The position numbers and the translations under genes are program-made. Shown here in pieces: positions 12,461 to 22,771 of a stretch of DNA of 64,000 bases. The notes beneath the pieces were generated by a model. It saw only the letters and a program-made list of their open reading frames with translations, was not told the DNA's origin and searched no databases. This DNA comes from Otatea glauca (taxonomy: Eukaryota > Streptophyta > Magnoliopsida > Poales > Poaceae): NCBI GenBank assembly GCA_036346275.1, contig CM070719.1, positions 17,215,185 to 17,279,184 of the forward strand, in the 5' to 3' direction. The number at the start of each line of letters is the position of its first letter. The first letter of the stretch is position 1.

Positions 12461-12675
12461 TGTAAAAACAATGAACAAGAGATAGATTGGTTTTGAATTA
12501 TTGTGGCTTATGCACCTAACACGGATGCATGCCTTCTCCATATATTCACAAGGTACAGATGGTTACATGAGATGAATCCCTAAACTTGTGGGATACAAAT
12601 TAGTTGTTTCCAACTATACATGATATGCTATCAATACAATGGATCCTATATACAATAGAGGATATCCTTTTAATA
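12461..12675 (-). repeat. 3' LTR of element B
   Basis: A 215-bp sequence beginning tgtaaaaacaatg and ending ccttttaata. The final CA seen in the other copy is TA here. The pyrimidine run gcccccctca (12676-12685) next to it is the polypurine tract on the minus strand. Confidence 0.95.
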
Positions 12676-12689
12676 GCCCCCCTCAATCA

Positions 12690-14641
12690 CAACTGATGAA
12701 GATTGAGATTGCGTCTGAATTCCTCTTGTTGTCGTACTGATAGTGGTTTGGTAAAACCATCCGCCACTTGATCTCGAGAAGGAATAAATCGAACGTCGAG
12801 GACCTTGCGCGCAACACGCTCTCGGACAAAGTGAAAGTCTACCTCAATGTGCTTAGTCCTAGCATGGAAGACAGGATTCGCAGAGAGCTACGTAGCACCA
12901 AGGTTGTCACACCACAAGCATGTTGTTCGAGACTGGAACACGCCAAGCTCACCAAGGACTGACTGCACCCAAACAATCTCTGTTGTAGCATTAGCAAGAG
13001 CTTTATATTCGGCCTTATTGCTTGAGCGAGAAACTATTGCCTGTTTGCGTGCACTCCATGAGATCAAGTTGGGCCCAAAAAACACAGCAAAACCACCTGT
13101 AGATTTCCTATCATCCGGACATCCTGCCCAATCGGCGTCGGAGATGGCACTCACCAAGGTGGAAGGAGACCTGCGAATCTTCATACCAGTTGCTGCAGTG
13201 TGATTGAGATATCGAAGTATCCTCTTCACCGCCGTCCAATGCACACTAGTAGGAGAATGCAGGAACTGACACACCTTGTTGACGGAGTAAGCTATGTCGG
13301 GTCGAGTGAGGACGAAATACTGAAGAGCACCTACGGTGCTTCTATACTTGGTCGCCTCTTTTGGACCGAGTGGTTCCCCAAGGGAGAGTGAGAGCTTCTC
13401 GGTAGTAGACATAGGAGTAGAAACTCCTTTGCAAGCCGTCATGCCAACACGACGAAGAAGATCAACCACATACTTGGACTGTGAGAGAAGGATGCCATCA
13501 GCAAATTTTGTCACCTCAATGACAAGGAAGAAGTGGAGTTCACCGAGATCCTTGAGAGCAAAGGTATGCTGAAGAGCTCGAAGGAGAGTCTGCAACGCCG
13601 AGGATGAAGAGCCGGTGACAATAATATCATCAACATATATAAGGACATACACCGTCGTAGCACCACTAATGTAGATGAACAATGAGGTGTCGGCTTGAGA
13701 GGGTCGAAATCCCAACTCTTACAGCTTGGAACTCAAGCGAGCATACCATGCACGAGGCGCCTATTTCAACCCATAGAGCGCCTTGTGAAGCCGGCACACA
13801 AGATGTGGTCTGTGAGGATCAACATATCCAGGGGGTTGATGCATAAAGACTTCCTCTTCCAGAACACCATGCAAGAACGCATTCTGAACGTCGAGTTGCC
13901 GCAATTCCCAGCCACGTGATACGGCTACAGAGAGCACCAATCGAATTGTAGCAGACTTAACCACCGGGCTAAAAGTGTCTTCATAGTCTATGCCATAGCA
14001 TTGACGAAACCCCTTGGCAACAAGACGGGCCTTGTACAGATCGATACTGCCATCCGCCTTGTATTTAACCTTGTATACCCACTTACAGTCAATAATGTTG
14101 TGATCGCGAGTGGGAGAGACAAGACTCCATGTGCCATTGCACTGCAGTGCTTGGAATTCTTGATCCATGGCTGCCTTCCAATGAGGATTAGTGAGTGCCG
14201 AGTCGAGAGAGTCAGGCTCACGGACGACAGTGTAGCTGTAGCGGATCATGCCGTCGGTGATGACGTGTGGTTTTCGGGTATTATCTTGAAGCCGTGTGGT
14301 CATCTGATGAGTCCGACCAGGAGGGGCCGGAGGCGCCGTCGGAGCTGCACCAGCCATCGGCGGAACTAACTAGGTAGCTACACCCGCTTCCTGAGACAGT
14401 CCGGCACCATCAGGAGTGAGCGAAGCAGGAGTTGATCCCACGGGCCCAGATTGGGCCGTATCGGCGAGGCCACCAGAGGGCATCACGCTTGCACTTGAGC
14501 CAAACGTGATGGCTACAGTGTCATGCATGCCATGTACATCCGTGGCATGTGCAACATCAGGGGCGTCGGGAGCACTAGGTGGCTGCAAAACAAGATCAGA
14601 CTGCACAACAAACGAAGAATTAGTAGGATTAGCTTGATTAG
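12690..14641 (-). pseudogene. Element B reverse transcriptase and RNase H
   Basis: Copia reverse transcriptase begins in 13761-14357 with WKAAMDQEFQAL, KWVYKVKYKADGSID and DVQNAFLHGVLEEEVFM. It continues in 12888-13715 with the catalytic YVDDIIVTG near 13630. RNase H follows with SDADWAGCPDDRKSTGG and SWSARKQAIVSRSSNKAEY. A linker precedes it at 14370-14641. Stop codons interrupt it near 14370 and twice near 13725-13765; at least two look like CAG to TAG changes. The last RNase H residues run in another frame to about 12700. Apart from the stops, the domain residues look intact. Confidence 0.9.
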
Positions 14642-15880
14642 TCATATGGCCGTGAGAGTCACCCGGTGTGGAAAGAAGAATTGTTTCAGAAAGAATGCGA
14701 GGCCTGCCACAGGAGACGAGTTAGCGAAGGGAAAAACCTCCTCATCGAAGACAACATCCCGGGAAATAAAAACACGACCAGATGACTTGTCGAGACACTT
14801 ATAGCCTTTGTGCAAGGCACTATATCCGAGAAAAACACATTGACGTGAAAGAAACTGGAGTTTTCGGGAATTATAGGCTCGAAGATGAGGCCAACAAGCA
14901 CAACCAAAAATCTTTAGGAAGGAATAATTGGGTGTGATGTTAAATAACGTCTCAAGGGGTGTGGAATTATTCAGGATTTTGGTGGGAAGACGATTAATAA
15001 GATAACTAGTAGTGCTAAAAGCTTCATCCCAAAACTTAAGAGGAACACCCGAAAAAGCAAGGAGAGCTAGCCCAGTTTCGACAATGTGTCGATGTTTTCG
15101 TTCTGCCGCACCATTTTGTTGATGCGAGTGAGGACACGATACACGATGAGCAATGCCGACATGATTAAAATATGAGTGCAATTTATGATATTCGCCTCCC
15201 CAATCGGTTTGCATGCAAAGAATCTTTTTATCAAGCTGCCTTTCAACAAGATTTTGGAATTGTATGAAAATACGAAGGACATCAGCCTTACTCTTCAGAG
15301 GATAAAACCAAACAAACTTACTAAAGTCATCAATAAAGCTTACATAATACCGAAAACCCCCAGCAGAGGTAATGGCAGGACCCCATACATTAGAGTAGAT
15401 AAGTTCCAACGGAGATGATGAGATCTCATGAAAGGTAGTGTAAGGCAATCGATGGCTTTTGGCTTGTTGACACGAATCACAAACCGACATATTATTGGAA
15501 TTGCTGGAGCATGGAAGATTATTGCGACTCAACACATAGCGGACTATGGGAGATGATGGATGACCAAGGCGACAATGCCATTTTTCCTTAGTGACAGCAT
15601 AGTAGACAAGCTTGGATGATGACAAGGGTGAAGAGCTGGGCATGAGGGGATATAGGCCACCCCTACACTCCCCGCGAAGAACCGTTCTCTTCGTGTCCTG
15701 ATCCTTAACAAGAAAATGATCAGGGTGATATTCGAGAAAAACATTGTTGTCAGCAGTTAAGCGATGTACGGAAACAATATTATTTTTGGCATTCGGAACT
15801 TGAAGAACATTGCGTAAAGATAGATCATGAACCGGGGGTTTTAATTGAGGAATGGCCAATATGACTAATAAGCATACCTG
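14642..15880 (-). pseudogene. Element B integrase
   Basis: One long open frame holds the GAG-pre-integrase segment (HCRLGHPSSPIVRYVL, CDSCQQAKSHRLPY) with the zinc-binding His and Cys residues. The core follows with YSNVWGPA, FIDDFSKFVWFYPLKSK, QTDWGGEYHKL and HQQNGAAERKHRHIVETGL, covering the D,D35E catalytic residues. The frame is shifted by one base relative to gag-protease near 15840. It would insert the cDNA copy into chromosomal DNA. It ends in the linker that precedes reverse transcriptase. Confidence 0.9.
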
Positions 15881-16982
15881 CACCATTCGCTGTGTGCACC
15901 TGATCATGCCCATGGTACTTGTCACGGACGGTCAGTTTGTCGAGCTCACCAGTGATGTGATCAGTGGTGTCGGTGTACCAATTTGTGTCGACATTGTAGG
16001 CAGAGGTGTTGGTGTAGTTGGCCATGCGGTAGTCTTCGGCTTGGTAGGAGTGGTTGAACCGGTGGCGACATTTGAGTGCCGTGTGGCCAACCTTGCCACA
16101 CACCTGACACGTGATCCGAGAACCACCACCTCCCTTCTTGCCCTTGGAGTTGTCGCCGCCACGACCCCTCTGTTGTGGCCCACGGCCACTGTTGCCATAG
16201 CCACGTCCTCCACCTTGGTTGCCACCGTACCCGCCTTGGCCGCCATAGCCTCCACCATAGCCGCCTCCTGATTGGCGTGAGGCAACATTGGCGGCCGAAC
16301 CTATTTGGATGGCTTGATTTTGCTGCTCCAAGCGTGTCTCGAATGTCAGGAAGTACGAGTAGAACTCGGACAGGGTGTAGGAGTCAGCCCTAGCCATGAC
16401 GGCCGTGATGGAGGAAACGAGGGGGTTGTAGTCGGCGTCGAGGCCGGCCATGATGTAGCCAATCAGATCGTCATCCCCTATTGGATGGCCAGTTGAAGCC
16501 ATCTGATCCGCAAAGGACTTCATGCGGTTGAAGTACTCCATCGCGCTCATGACGTTCTTGCGCGTCGTGGAGAGTTGCATCCGAATTTGCATGATTCGGG
16601 CCTTGGACTGCGAGGCATACGTACGCTCAAGTGCAGCCCACACTACTGCCGCCGAGGTCAAGCCGATGACCTGGCCGAGCACTTTCAGTTCGAGAGACAC
16701 GAGGAGTGCGCCCAATACTCGCTGGTCTTTGAGAAGCCATGCATCGTATTCCGGGTTGGGGGCTTGTTCCGCGACGGTCTTGCCGTCGACAGTCTCCATC
16801 GTGGTGATGGTCTCTGGTGGAGCCACCATCGATCCATCCGCATAGCCAAGAAGACAACGGCCGCGGAGGATGGGGACTTGTTGTGCCTTCCACAGCAAAT
16901 AGTTGTCCCTCGAGAGCTTCACATTGCCAGCACTGGTGAGGGCGAAGGATGGTGCCGCGCCGGTCGAGGAGCTCGGAATCAT
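15825..16982 (-). CDS. Element B gag-protease N-terminal polyprotein
   Basis: The ATG at 16982 starts MIPSSSTGAAPSFAL. An in-frame ATG lies upstream inside the LTR, but the one at 16982 is 37 bases after the primer site and starts the conserved gag. The gag core includes NYLLWKAQQVPILRG and ALERTYASQSKARIMQ. A glycine-rich GGYGG/RGRGG tract of about 40 residues follows, then the zinc knuckle CQVCGKVGHTALKC. The protease start reads NWYTDTTDHIT where copia elements usually have DTGATDHIT, so two residues of the active-site loop are missing. The frame stops at 15825 and continues one base off in integrase. Confidence 0.88.
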   Translation of the reverse strand: MIPSSSTGAAPSFALTSAGNVKLSRDNYLLWKAQQVPILRGRCLLGYADGSMVAPPETITTMETVDGKTVAEQAPNPEYDAWLLKDQRVLGALLVSLELKVLGQVIGLTSAAVVWAALERTYASQSKARIMQIRMQLSTTRKNVMSAMEYFNRMKSFADQMASTGHPIGDDDLIGYIMAGLDADYNPLVSSITAVMARADSYTLSEFYSYFLTFETRLEQQNQAIQIGSAANVASRQSGGGYGGGYGGQGGYGGNQGGGRGYGNSGRGPQQRGRGGDNSKGKKGGGGSRITCQVCGKVGHTALKCRHRFNHSYQAEDYRMANYTNTSAYNVDTNWYTDTTDHITGELDKLTVRDKYHGHDQVHTANGAGMLISHIGHSSIKTPGS

Positions 16983-17005
16983 GTCTGGACGTTCGTGGAA
17001 GAGCC

Positions 17006-17019
17006 GGGCTCTGATACCA
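17006..17019 (-). other. Primer binding site of element B (initiator tRNA-Met)
   Basis: The plus strand gggctctgatacca abuts the LTR at 17020 with no spacer. It reads TGGTATCAGAGCCC on the minus strand. Confidence 0.95.
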
Positions 17020-17234
17020 TGTAAAAACAATGAACAAGAGATAGATTGGTTTTGAATTATTGTGGCTTATGCACCTACCACGGATGCATGCCTTCTCCAT
17101 ATATTCACAAGGTACAGATGGTTACATGAGATGAATCCCTAAACTTGTGGGATACAAATTAGTTGTTTCCAACTATACATGATATGCTATCAATACAATG
17201 GATCCTATATACAATAGAGGATATCCTTTTAACA
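17020..17234 (-). repeat. 5' LTR of element B
   Basis: A 215-bp sequence from tgtaaaaacaatg to ccttttaaca with intact TG/CA ends, followed by the duplication GACTC. It is nearly identical to 12461-12675. Confidence 0.96.
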
Positions 17235-17239
17235 GACTC

Positions 17240-17893
17240 TGTTTCCATCTTTCTTACAGACTCAGCTAACACTTCTGCTGGAGGAATGTTCCAAAAAGCT
17301 CGCTGCCAAGACTGCTTCTGCTTCGACCCTTGTCACTACTACCTTCGACGATAACATCAATCGCGGTAGCCACGATCAATTCTCTGATTGCAATGGTGAT
17401 CATGATGGCCGCTCTAACCAATCCAAGAATAAAGGTGGTGGTGGTGGCCATGGCCACGGCCGTGGTCGTGGTCACAACCAAGGCCATGGACGTGGTGCTC
17501 GACACTCCTCAAGGGTGATCATCTCCATGGTGCAACCAGTCCTCCCGCTGCCTCTGGCGTCTTAGGACAGCATCCAGTATCGGCTTCTTCTCAAGCTTAC
17601 AATGTCATGGCTACGACACCGGGTACTCCTGGTTCCTTCATGGCTCCTCCCGAATGGGATCAATATGCTATGGTTTTGGCTTTCAACAATATGAGTTTTC
17701 AGCAACCAAACTCTCAAGAGTGGTGCTTCATCTTGCATGATAGCCGATCCGAGCATCCTTTCGTCCCTTCTCCCTTCTCGGTCCTCCCGATTTGTCATAG
17801 TTGGTGAGGGTTCTTCTCTACGTGTTATCTCTCACGGCTCTCTTACCTTTCCTACATCCTCAATTCCTATGTGACTTAACAATGTTATATATG
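17240..17893 (+). pseudogene. Element C gag C-terminus and protease remnant
   Basis: After copia B the C frame resumes with TLLTQLTLLLEECSKK-like coding sense in broken frames. A Gly/His/Arg-rich segment follows (GGGGGHGHGRGRGH near 17430-17490), typical of copia gag without a CCHC knuckle. The protease position near 17718-17760 reads EWCFILHDSRSEHPF, so the usual DSGA motif is damaged. It ends in the LNNV segment that normally precedes the integrase zinc region, where the small CACTA is inserted. Confidence 0.7.
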
Positions 17894-19108
17894 GCCATAC
17901 ATAAAGGCTTATATTAGACGCCTCATCACAGACGGTCTCTCAAAACCGCATGTGACGATGAATATCACTGACGGTTCTATATTGCAACCGTCAGTGACAT
18001 TATCACAGACTGTACTCTTCAAAAACCGTCAGTGATATACATCAATATTACAAACGGTTTTTAACTAAAACCGTCTGTGATATCATATATTATCTCAGAT
18101 GGTTTTATAATAAAAACTTTAGCGACTTATCACAGACGGTCCGTTATAATAACCGTCTGTGATAAACCACATCACAGACGGTTTATCCAGACAGAACAGT
18201 CTGTGATAATATTTCAACTTTCACACTCTCACCAAATTTGAACTTCCCGCTCGTCTCGTTTTCGACTTCCTTTAAAATACCAGCCCGCGGCTCTTCTCCT
18301 CTGCTTTCTTCTCACTTCTCCTGCTCTCCTCTTCTCTTCTCTCTTCTCACTTCTCACTTCCTTTTCCTCTCCTCTTCGAATGTTTGGTAAGTATGGTGTT
18401 CTAATCGTTCAACTAAAATATCATAGCTCGTCCTCTCCTCTTCCTCTTCCTTTCCCTCTTTTCTTCTCTTTTGCACTCTTGATGTTGAGGCGTTTTCGTT
18501 TTCGATCCGTGCACCTTTCGGTAAAACGGCCATAACTTTTGCATATGAGCTCCGATCATGATGTTCTTGTGCTCGTTTTAAAGCTAACGAAAAGTTTGAT
18601 TTGAAAATCCATAAGTCCAAGTCAAGGGGGGTACATCATAAGTACACGCGAGGCTTTGAAAAAACGTCGTTTAGGGCCTCAAAACGGCCTCCGAAGTTTT
18701 TTTCGTCGATTTTGCGTTTTCAAGTTCTTCAGAGTAGTGACATGGGATATCTCACATCCAGTAGCTCTTCCATTATATCTGAACTAGCACAAAGCAGCTG
18801 GATCACAGAAATATCATCTGTACGTGACGATATTTTTTTGTTTCCAAAAGTAACATCACAGGCGGTTCATAGTAAAAACCATCTGTGATAGTTGTTATCA
18901 CAGACGGTTCTTAGTAAAAACCGTCTGTGATAGTTTGTTATCACAGACGGTTTTAGTTTGAAACCGTCTGTAATATGTTCTATCACAGATGGTTTATGAA
19001 CCGTCTATGATGTTCCGTAACATCACTGACACATGGTTACAGACGGTTCGAAAAACCGTCTGTGATGACGGTTCCGAACCGTCTGTTATGATCTTTTCTG
19101 TAGTAGTG
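17894..19108. mobile_element. Small non-autonomous CACTA element (CACTA-3)
   Basis: The right end reads cttttctgtagtagtg, the inverse of the CACTACTACAGAAAAG terminus. The left end near 17894 (ccatacataaaggctta) is a decayed version. Both flanks carry palindromic subterminal units built on atcacagacggt...accgtctgtgat (17924-18210 and 18857-19070), the binding-site type used by CACTA transposases. The interior (18240-18850) has a pyrimidine-rich stretch and no credible gene. It splits C between its protease and integrase. A clear 3-bp duplication is not evident because the left border is eroded. Confidence 0.85.
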
Positions 19109-20790
19109 CTTGTCTTATGAAAAACTTAGTCTCTATTCGTTAGTTCACATATGACAATTATTGTTCTGTTGAATTTGATCCTCTTGGCTTTTCTGTGAAT
19201 TATCTTCAAACCAAGACTATAATTCTCTATTGCAATAGCTCTGGAGATCTCTACTCTATTCGGCTTGGTCACCCCTCAAGTTCACCACAAGCTTTGGCAG
19301 CCGTTGTTCCTACTAATGACCTGTGGCATCATCTCCCGGTCACCAACCTCTCCTTCAAGCTCTTCAGTCCAACAACATTAAATGTCCTAGGTCTACTTCT
19401 CATTTTTTTCATGCATGTCAATTAGGGCACCATGTTAGGTTGCCATTTGAGTCTTCTTAGTCTGGAACCTCGTGTCCCTTTGAGTTAATTCATTATGACA
19501 TTTGGACGTCCCCTATTCCTAGTCACTCTGATTATAAGTATTACCTTATATTCATCGATGATTTTCTCATTATTATTGGACATTTCCCTTACGTCACAAA
19601 TGCAAGGTTGCATCTCATCTAATTGCTTTTCATGCCTGCACTATGACACCATTCTCCTTTTCTGTTAAATCCACCCAATGTGAGAATGGACATGACTTTC
19701 ACAATCTTTAGTACCGATCCTTTCTTCTATCTCGCAGCATTCACTTGCATCTCTCTTACCCATATACTTCACAGCAAAATGGCATGGCTCAACGCGGCAT
19801 CCGTTCTATGAACAATGTCATCCACACTCTTATTTCATGCTTCCATAATTGCTACTTTCTGGGCTAAAGGCCTTCACGCCGCTACTGATCACCTCATCAA
19901 ATTGCATCCCACTCGACTTCTCAACAATCACTTTCCTAATGAAGTCCTTTTTGGTCATCCCCTTCCTATGTTCAACTTCGAGTTTTTTGCTGCATTTGTT
20001 ACCTGAACATCTCCTCCATTGCTCCTCATAATCTTGCTCCTCAAGCAGTTCCTTGTATCTTTTTAGAATATCTGTCTCACCATAAGGGATACCATTTCCT
20101 AGACCTTGCCTCCCAAAAAATAATTGTTTCCCGTCATGTTGTTTTTGACGAGTCGGTCTTCCCATTTGCCTCTTCTTTGTCTTTGACATCGTCTACTCCT
20201 CTTGATTTTCTCCTAGATCTTGCTGTGCAGCCCTCACCACCCATATCTCTGTTCATACCACCGCAACACCCACGATAGCTACCACCTCTGCTGCGGCAGC
20301 TGCACCCCTGCAGCCTTTGTCCCACCTACCTCTCTCCCTGCCATAGCTCCTGCAGTAGAGCTTAATTCACCTGCCATGTCTATAGATTTATCTGTTACAA
20401 CTGCTGGTACATTTGTCATGGCAGCATCACTTCCTACATTAGCTGTCATCCCTCCGTTGGCCAATTCCTCTACTATTTCCACGCCACCCACACTTCGTGT
20501 CAATTCCCTTGGCACACATGAGATGACTAGACTTGCCAAATCTGGTATTGTGGTACCTTCTCATGGACGGCTTTATATCTCTGCTGTAACAACTTCTCTA
20601 TCGACTCTCCCTGAAGGATACTGAGATTGGTACCAAGCAATGGTCGATGAATTTCATGCTCTCCAGCAGTCATACATGGCGTCTTGTTCCCCATCCTCCC
20701 TATGTCAATGTCATCTCGGGCAAATGGGTCTTTCGATGTAAGTTCACTCTGAATGGGTCTCTTTCCAATTACAAAGCTCGTTGGGTTTTT
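19109..20790 (+). pseudogene. Element C integrase and start of reverse transcriptase
   Basis: The C reading sense resumes with MKNLVSI and SVEFDPLGFSVNYLQTK, then the pre-integrase LGHPSSSPQAL. The core carries FELIHYDIWTSPI and FIDDF, and later SQQNGMAQRGIRSMNN and FWAKGLHAATDHLIK. A low-complexity Thr/Pro/Ala linker (20180-20500) leads to HEMTRLAKSGIVVPS and WYQAMVDEFHALQ, the start of reverse transcriptase. Stops and frame changes are frequent. It is cut at 20791-20795 by D and resumes at 44115. Confidence 0.85.
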
Positions 20791-20795
20791 GTGTG

Positions 20796-20985
20796 TGTTA
20801 GGGTTTGCATCTAAAAACCCTAACAAGTGGAATTAGAGTCCTAACAAGTAGTATGCACGGCATAATAACTGAAGATAAATTTAATTTGGAAAAACCATTA
20901 ATCAAAAAAATCACGAGAAATAATCCACTGTAATGTTTTAAGATTACAGGTACAAAGGGTTAGCTTCCTATTTGAATAGAACCAA
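20796..20985 (-). repeat. D left end: inverted U5/primer-site module
   Basis: Read on the minus strand, this segment aligns with the right end of D and with 22318-22439. Shared words include tgtaatctt, acagtggattatttctcg and aatggtttttcca. The first 55 bases hold taacaagtggaattagag, a decayed form of the aacaagtggtatcagag primer-site junction, repeated around short TGTTAGGG/CCCTAACA inverted words. Confidence 0.75.
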
Positions 20986-22170
20986 AAGATACCTTTGCCA
21001 CTGAAGTTCAAGTTATTTACCCACCACTACCGAGATATAAAACATCTTTCCTCGAGCCCTAACCCCCATTCCCCATCCTCTGCTTCTGCTCTTCCCATGT
21101 GAAGGAGAGGGCCGTCGTCCTCCTCCCCTGCGCCCCGTCCTCCTCGCCCCCGACGCACAGCCATCGTCCCCATGCCCGTCGGCCGGCACCATCGTTCTCC
21201 CCTCGCCCAGGCTGCAGGCACCTCCGTCCTCGACTCCACCAAGGCTGCAGTCTTCTCGCCGCCTCCGTCCTCGGCGCCGCCTCCTCTAGGCCACGCCGCG
21301 CCGACCCAACTGCCGTCCTCCACAACGCACCCTGATGTCCCCCCGCCGCCGGATTGGTCTTCTTCCCCGACAGCCGACGCCCCTTGACCTTGAAATCGCC
21401 GGTTGGACTTCCTCCTCGCCTTTGGTTGCCGTCTTGGACATCCTCGACTCCCACCTCCTCGATTCACTCGTCTCCGACATCTTCCCGCCACCCATTAGTC
21501 CCGATTCTAGCAAGAACAGTGCAGAGAAGAGCTTGGTGGTGACCGTTGTTCGGTTAAATCGTGCTAGTTCTGTATACTATAGTAGTAACTAGGCCATAGT
21601 TTGTTGTTCTGTGCAAATCTTCTCCTTTTCCCGTGCTTGTACTTTAAGCGTAATGTTAAGTTCATTTGCCTCTCGACATACATTCTTTTTGTCTTGTACA
21701 ATCTGATCTTATTCGTGGTGTTTTTGGATATGATGCACATGGGAATCAGATTGTTGTTCTTAATTTGAATGCAGAGTGTCTGAAATTGGTTGGTTTTGCT
21801 CATCGTTAGATTGATGTTCAATCTGTGTTCCTGGACTTTTTGGTTCTAGCTAGTGTTGTGCCTTGGCCAAGCTGGGGAGATGAGAATTTGTGTAATTTTT
21901 TATGCAATTTGTGATGAGCAGGTGCGAAAAAATCCACTAGACTGCAACAATTTTTTTTCATGTAATTTGCTCAGTTTTTCCATTTTTTTTTGTTGATGAT
22001 TAAACCAAAATATCATTTGTATCATGGGTATTTCAGACCATTCGACAATAAACTATAACTCAAAAGCAAAAAAAAAATCACGTTACCAAACACCCTTGCT
22101 TGGCTTAAAAGCTAAGTGCCTATAAGCCGTTTAAGTCAAAAAGTTAGCTTTAAACTATAAACGAAAAAAT
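20986..22170. other. D interior, left part, no gene recognised
   Basis: A GC-rich block at 21050-21500 with open frames on both strands is followed by AT-rich sequence to 22170. The composition shift resembles a plant gene 5' end plus intron, so a captured host fragment is possible, but no domain or homologue can be recognised. Confidence 0.35.
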
Positions 22171-22274
22171 CTAAACCGAAACAAACAGGTTCTAAGATTA
22201 GCTTTTAGTTATACGAAGGCTTTTGTCGTTTTTAGAGCCTAGCTAAAAAGTCATTTGTTTGTTTCGGTTTAGGC
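22171..22274. repeat. Small inverted-repeat (MITE-like) segment
   Basis: Arms ctaaaccgaaacaaacag (about 22171-22188) and tttgtttgtttcggtttagg (about 22255-22274) are inverse copies around a 65-base AT-rich loop. The arm resembles hAT-type MITE termini of grasses. The outer border may extend further and no target duplication was established. Confidence 0.5.
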
Positions 22275-22317
22275 TTTTTAACTTTTAATCCAATAAAAAA
22301 CCGAAACTGTCGACCTT

Positions 22318-22439
22318 ATAATCTTGAAACATTATAGTGGACTATTTCCCGTGGTTTTTTCCGACAAGGATTTTTTCAAGTTAAATTTATCTCCGGTTCT
22401 TATACTGTGCATCTATCCCTAACAAGTGGTATCAGAGCT
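22318..22439 (+). repeat. D internal U5-like module with primer binding site
   Basis: From attatagtggactatttccc to ctatccctaaca, followed by agtggtatcagagct. The end at 22424 and the primer site at 22427-22439 match the initiator tRNA-Met pattern exactly. The same U5 words recur at 43990-44093 in the same orientation and at 20830-20985 inverted. Confidence 0.8.
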
Positions 22440-22493
22440 GAGGTTTTCAGATCATTCGCACGGCGTTAACAAAATCATTGTTGCCGTCCTCGG

Positions 22494-22771
22494 TGTTAGA
22501 AATGAGGCCCAAGTGGCCCATTTATCTCTAATGCCAAAGCTACAAATAATAGTACCATATTGCTAGTTGAGAGGGGAGAATACCAATTTAAAAGGGAGAG
22601 CTCCCACCATATCTTGTAATGAGACATATGGAGGGTGAGGAGCTGGATAAAGTCACACGCACGCGTGCGCGTATTTCGCGAATTACCGCATATTTCCGCG
22701 TGTTTTTTCCGCGTGACTTGTGACTTGCGACGTCGCGAGTCGCCGTGCTGTGGATTAAGTTCCTGGTACGT
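22494..22771 (+). repeat. 5' LTR of E, first part
   Basis: Matches 40966-41246 of the 3' LTR. Cut by element F, whose duplication TACGT occupies 22767-22771 and 35825-35829. Confidence 0.95.

Larger units (their letters stand above)
12461..17234 (-). mobile_element. Ty1/copia element B, short LTR, complete
   Basis: A full-length minus-strand element of 4774 bp with 215-bp LTRs, flanked by the perfect duplication GACTC (12456-12460 and 17235-17239), inserted in gag of C. Order on the minus strand is LTR, primer site, gag-protease, integrase, reverse transcriptase-RNase H, polypurine tract, LTR. This is the copia order. The LTRs differ at about two positions, so the insertion is recent relative to its surroundings. 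Size and LTR length resemble Hopscotch-type grass copia elements, but I cannot confirm the family. Several stops and a shortened protease motif make it non-autonomous as written. Confidence 0.95.

Noticed and set aside
18354..18620. 88-codon minus-strand frame inside CACTA-3
   Set aside because: Charged low-complexity translation of a pyrimidine-rich stretch; no support as a gene.
20796..22424. Reading 20796-22424 as a simple 1.6-kb 5' LTR of D
   Set aside because: No direct copy of its left 1.4 kb occurs at the right end; the left terminus matches the right terminus only as an inverse, and the duplication GTGTG pairs with 44115-44119.
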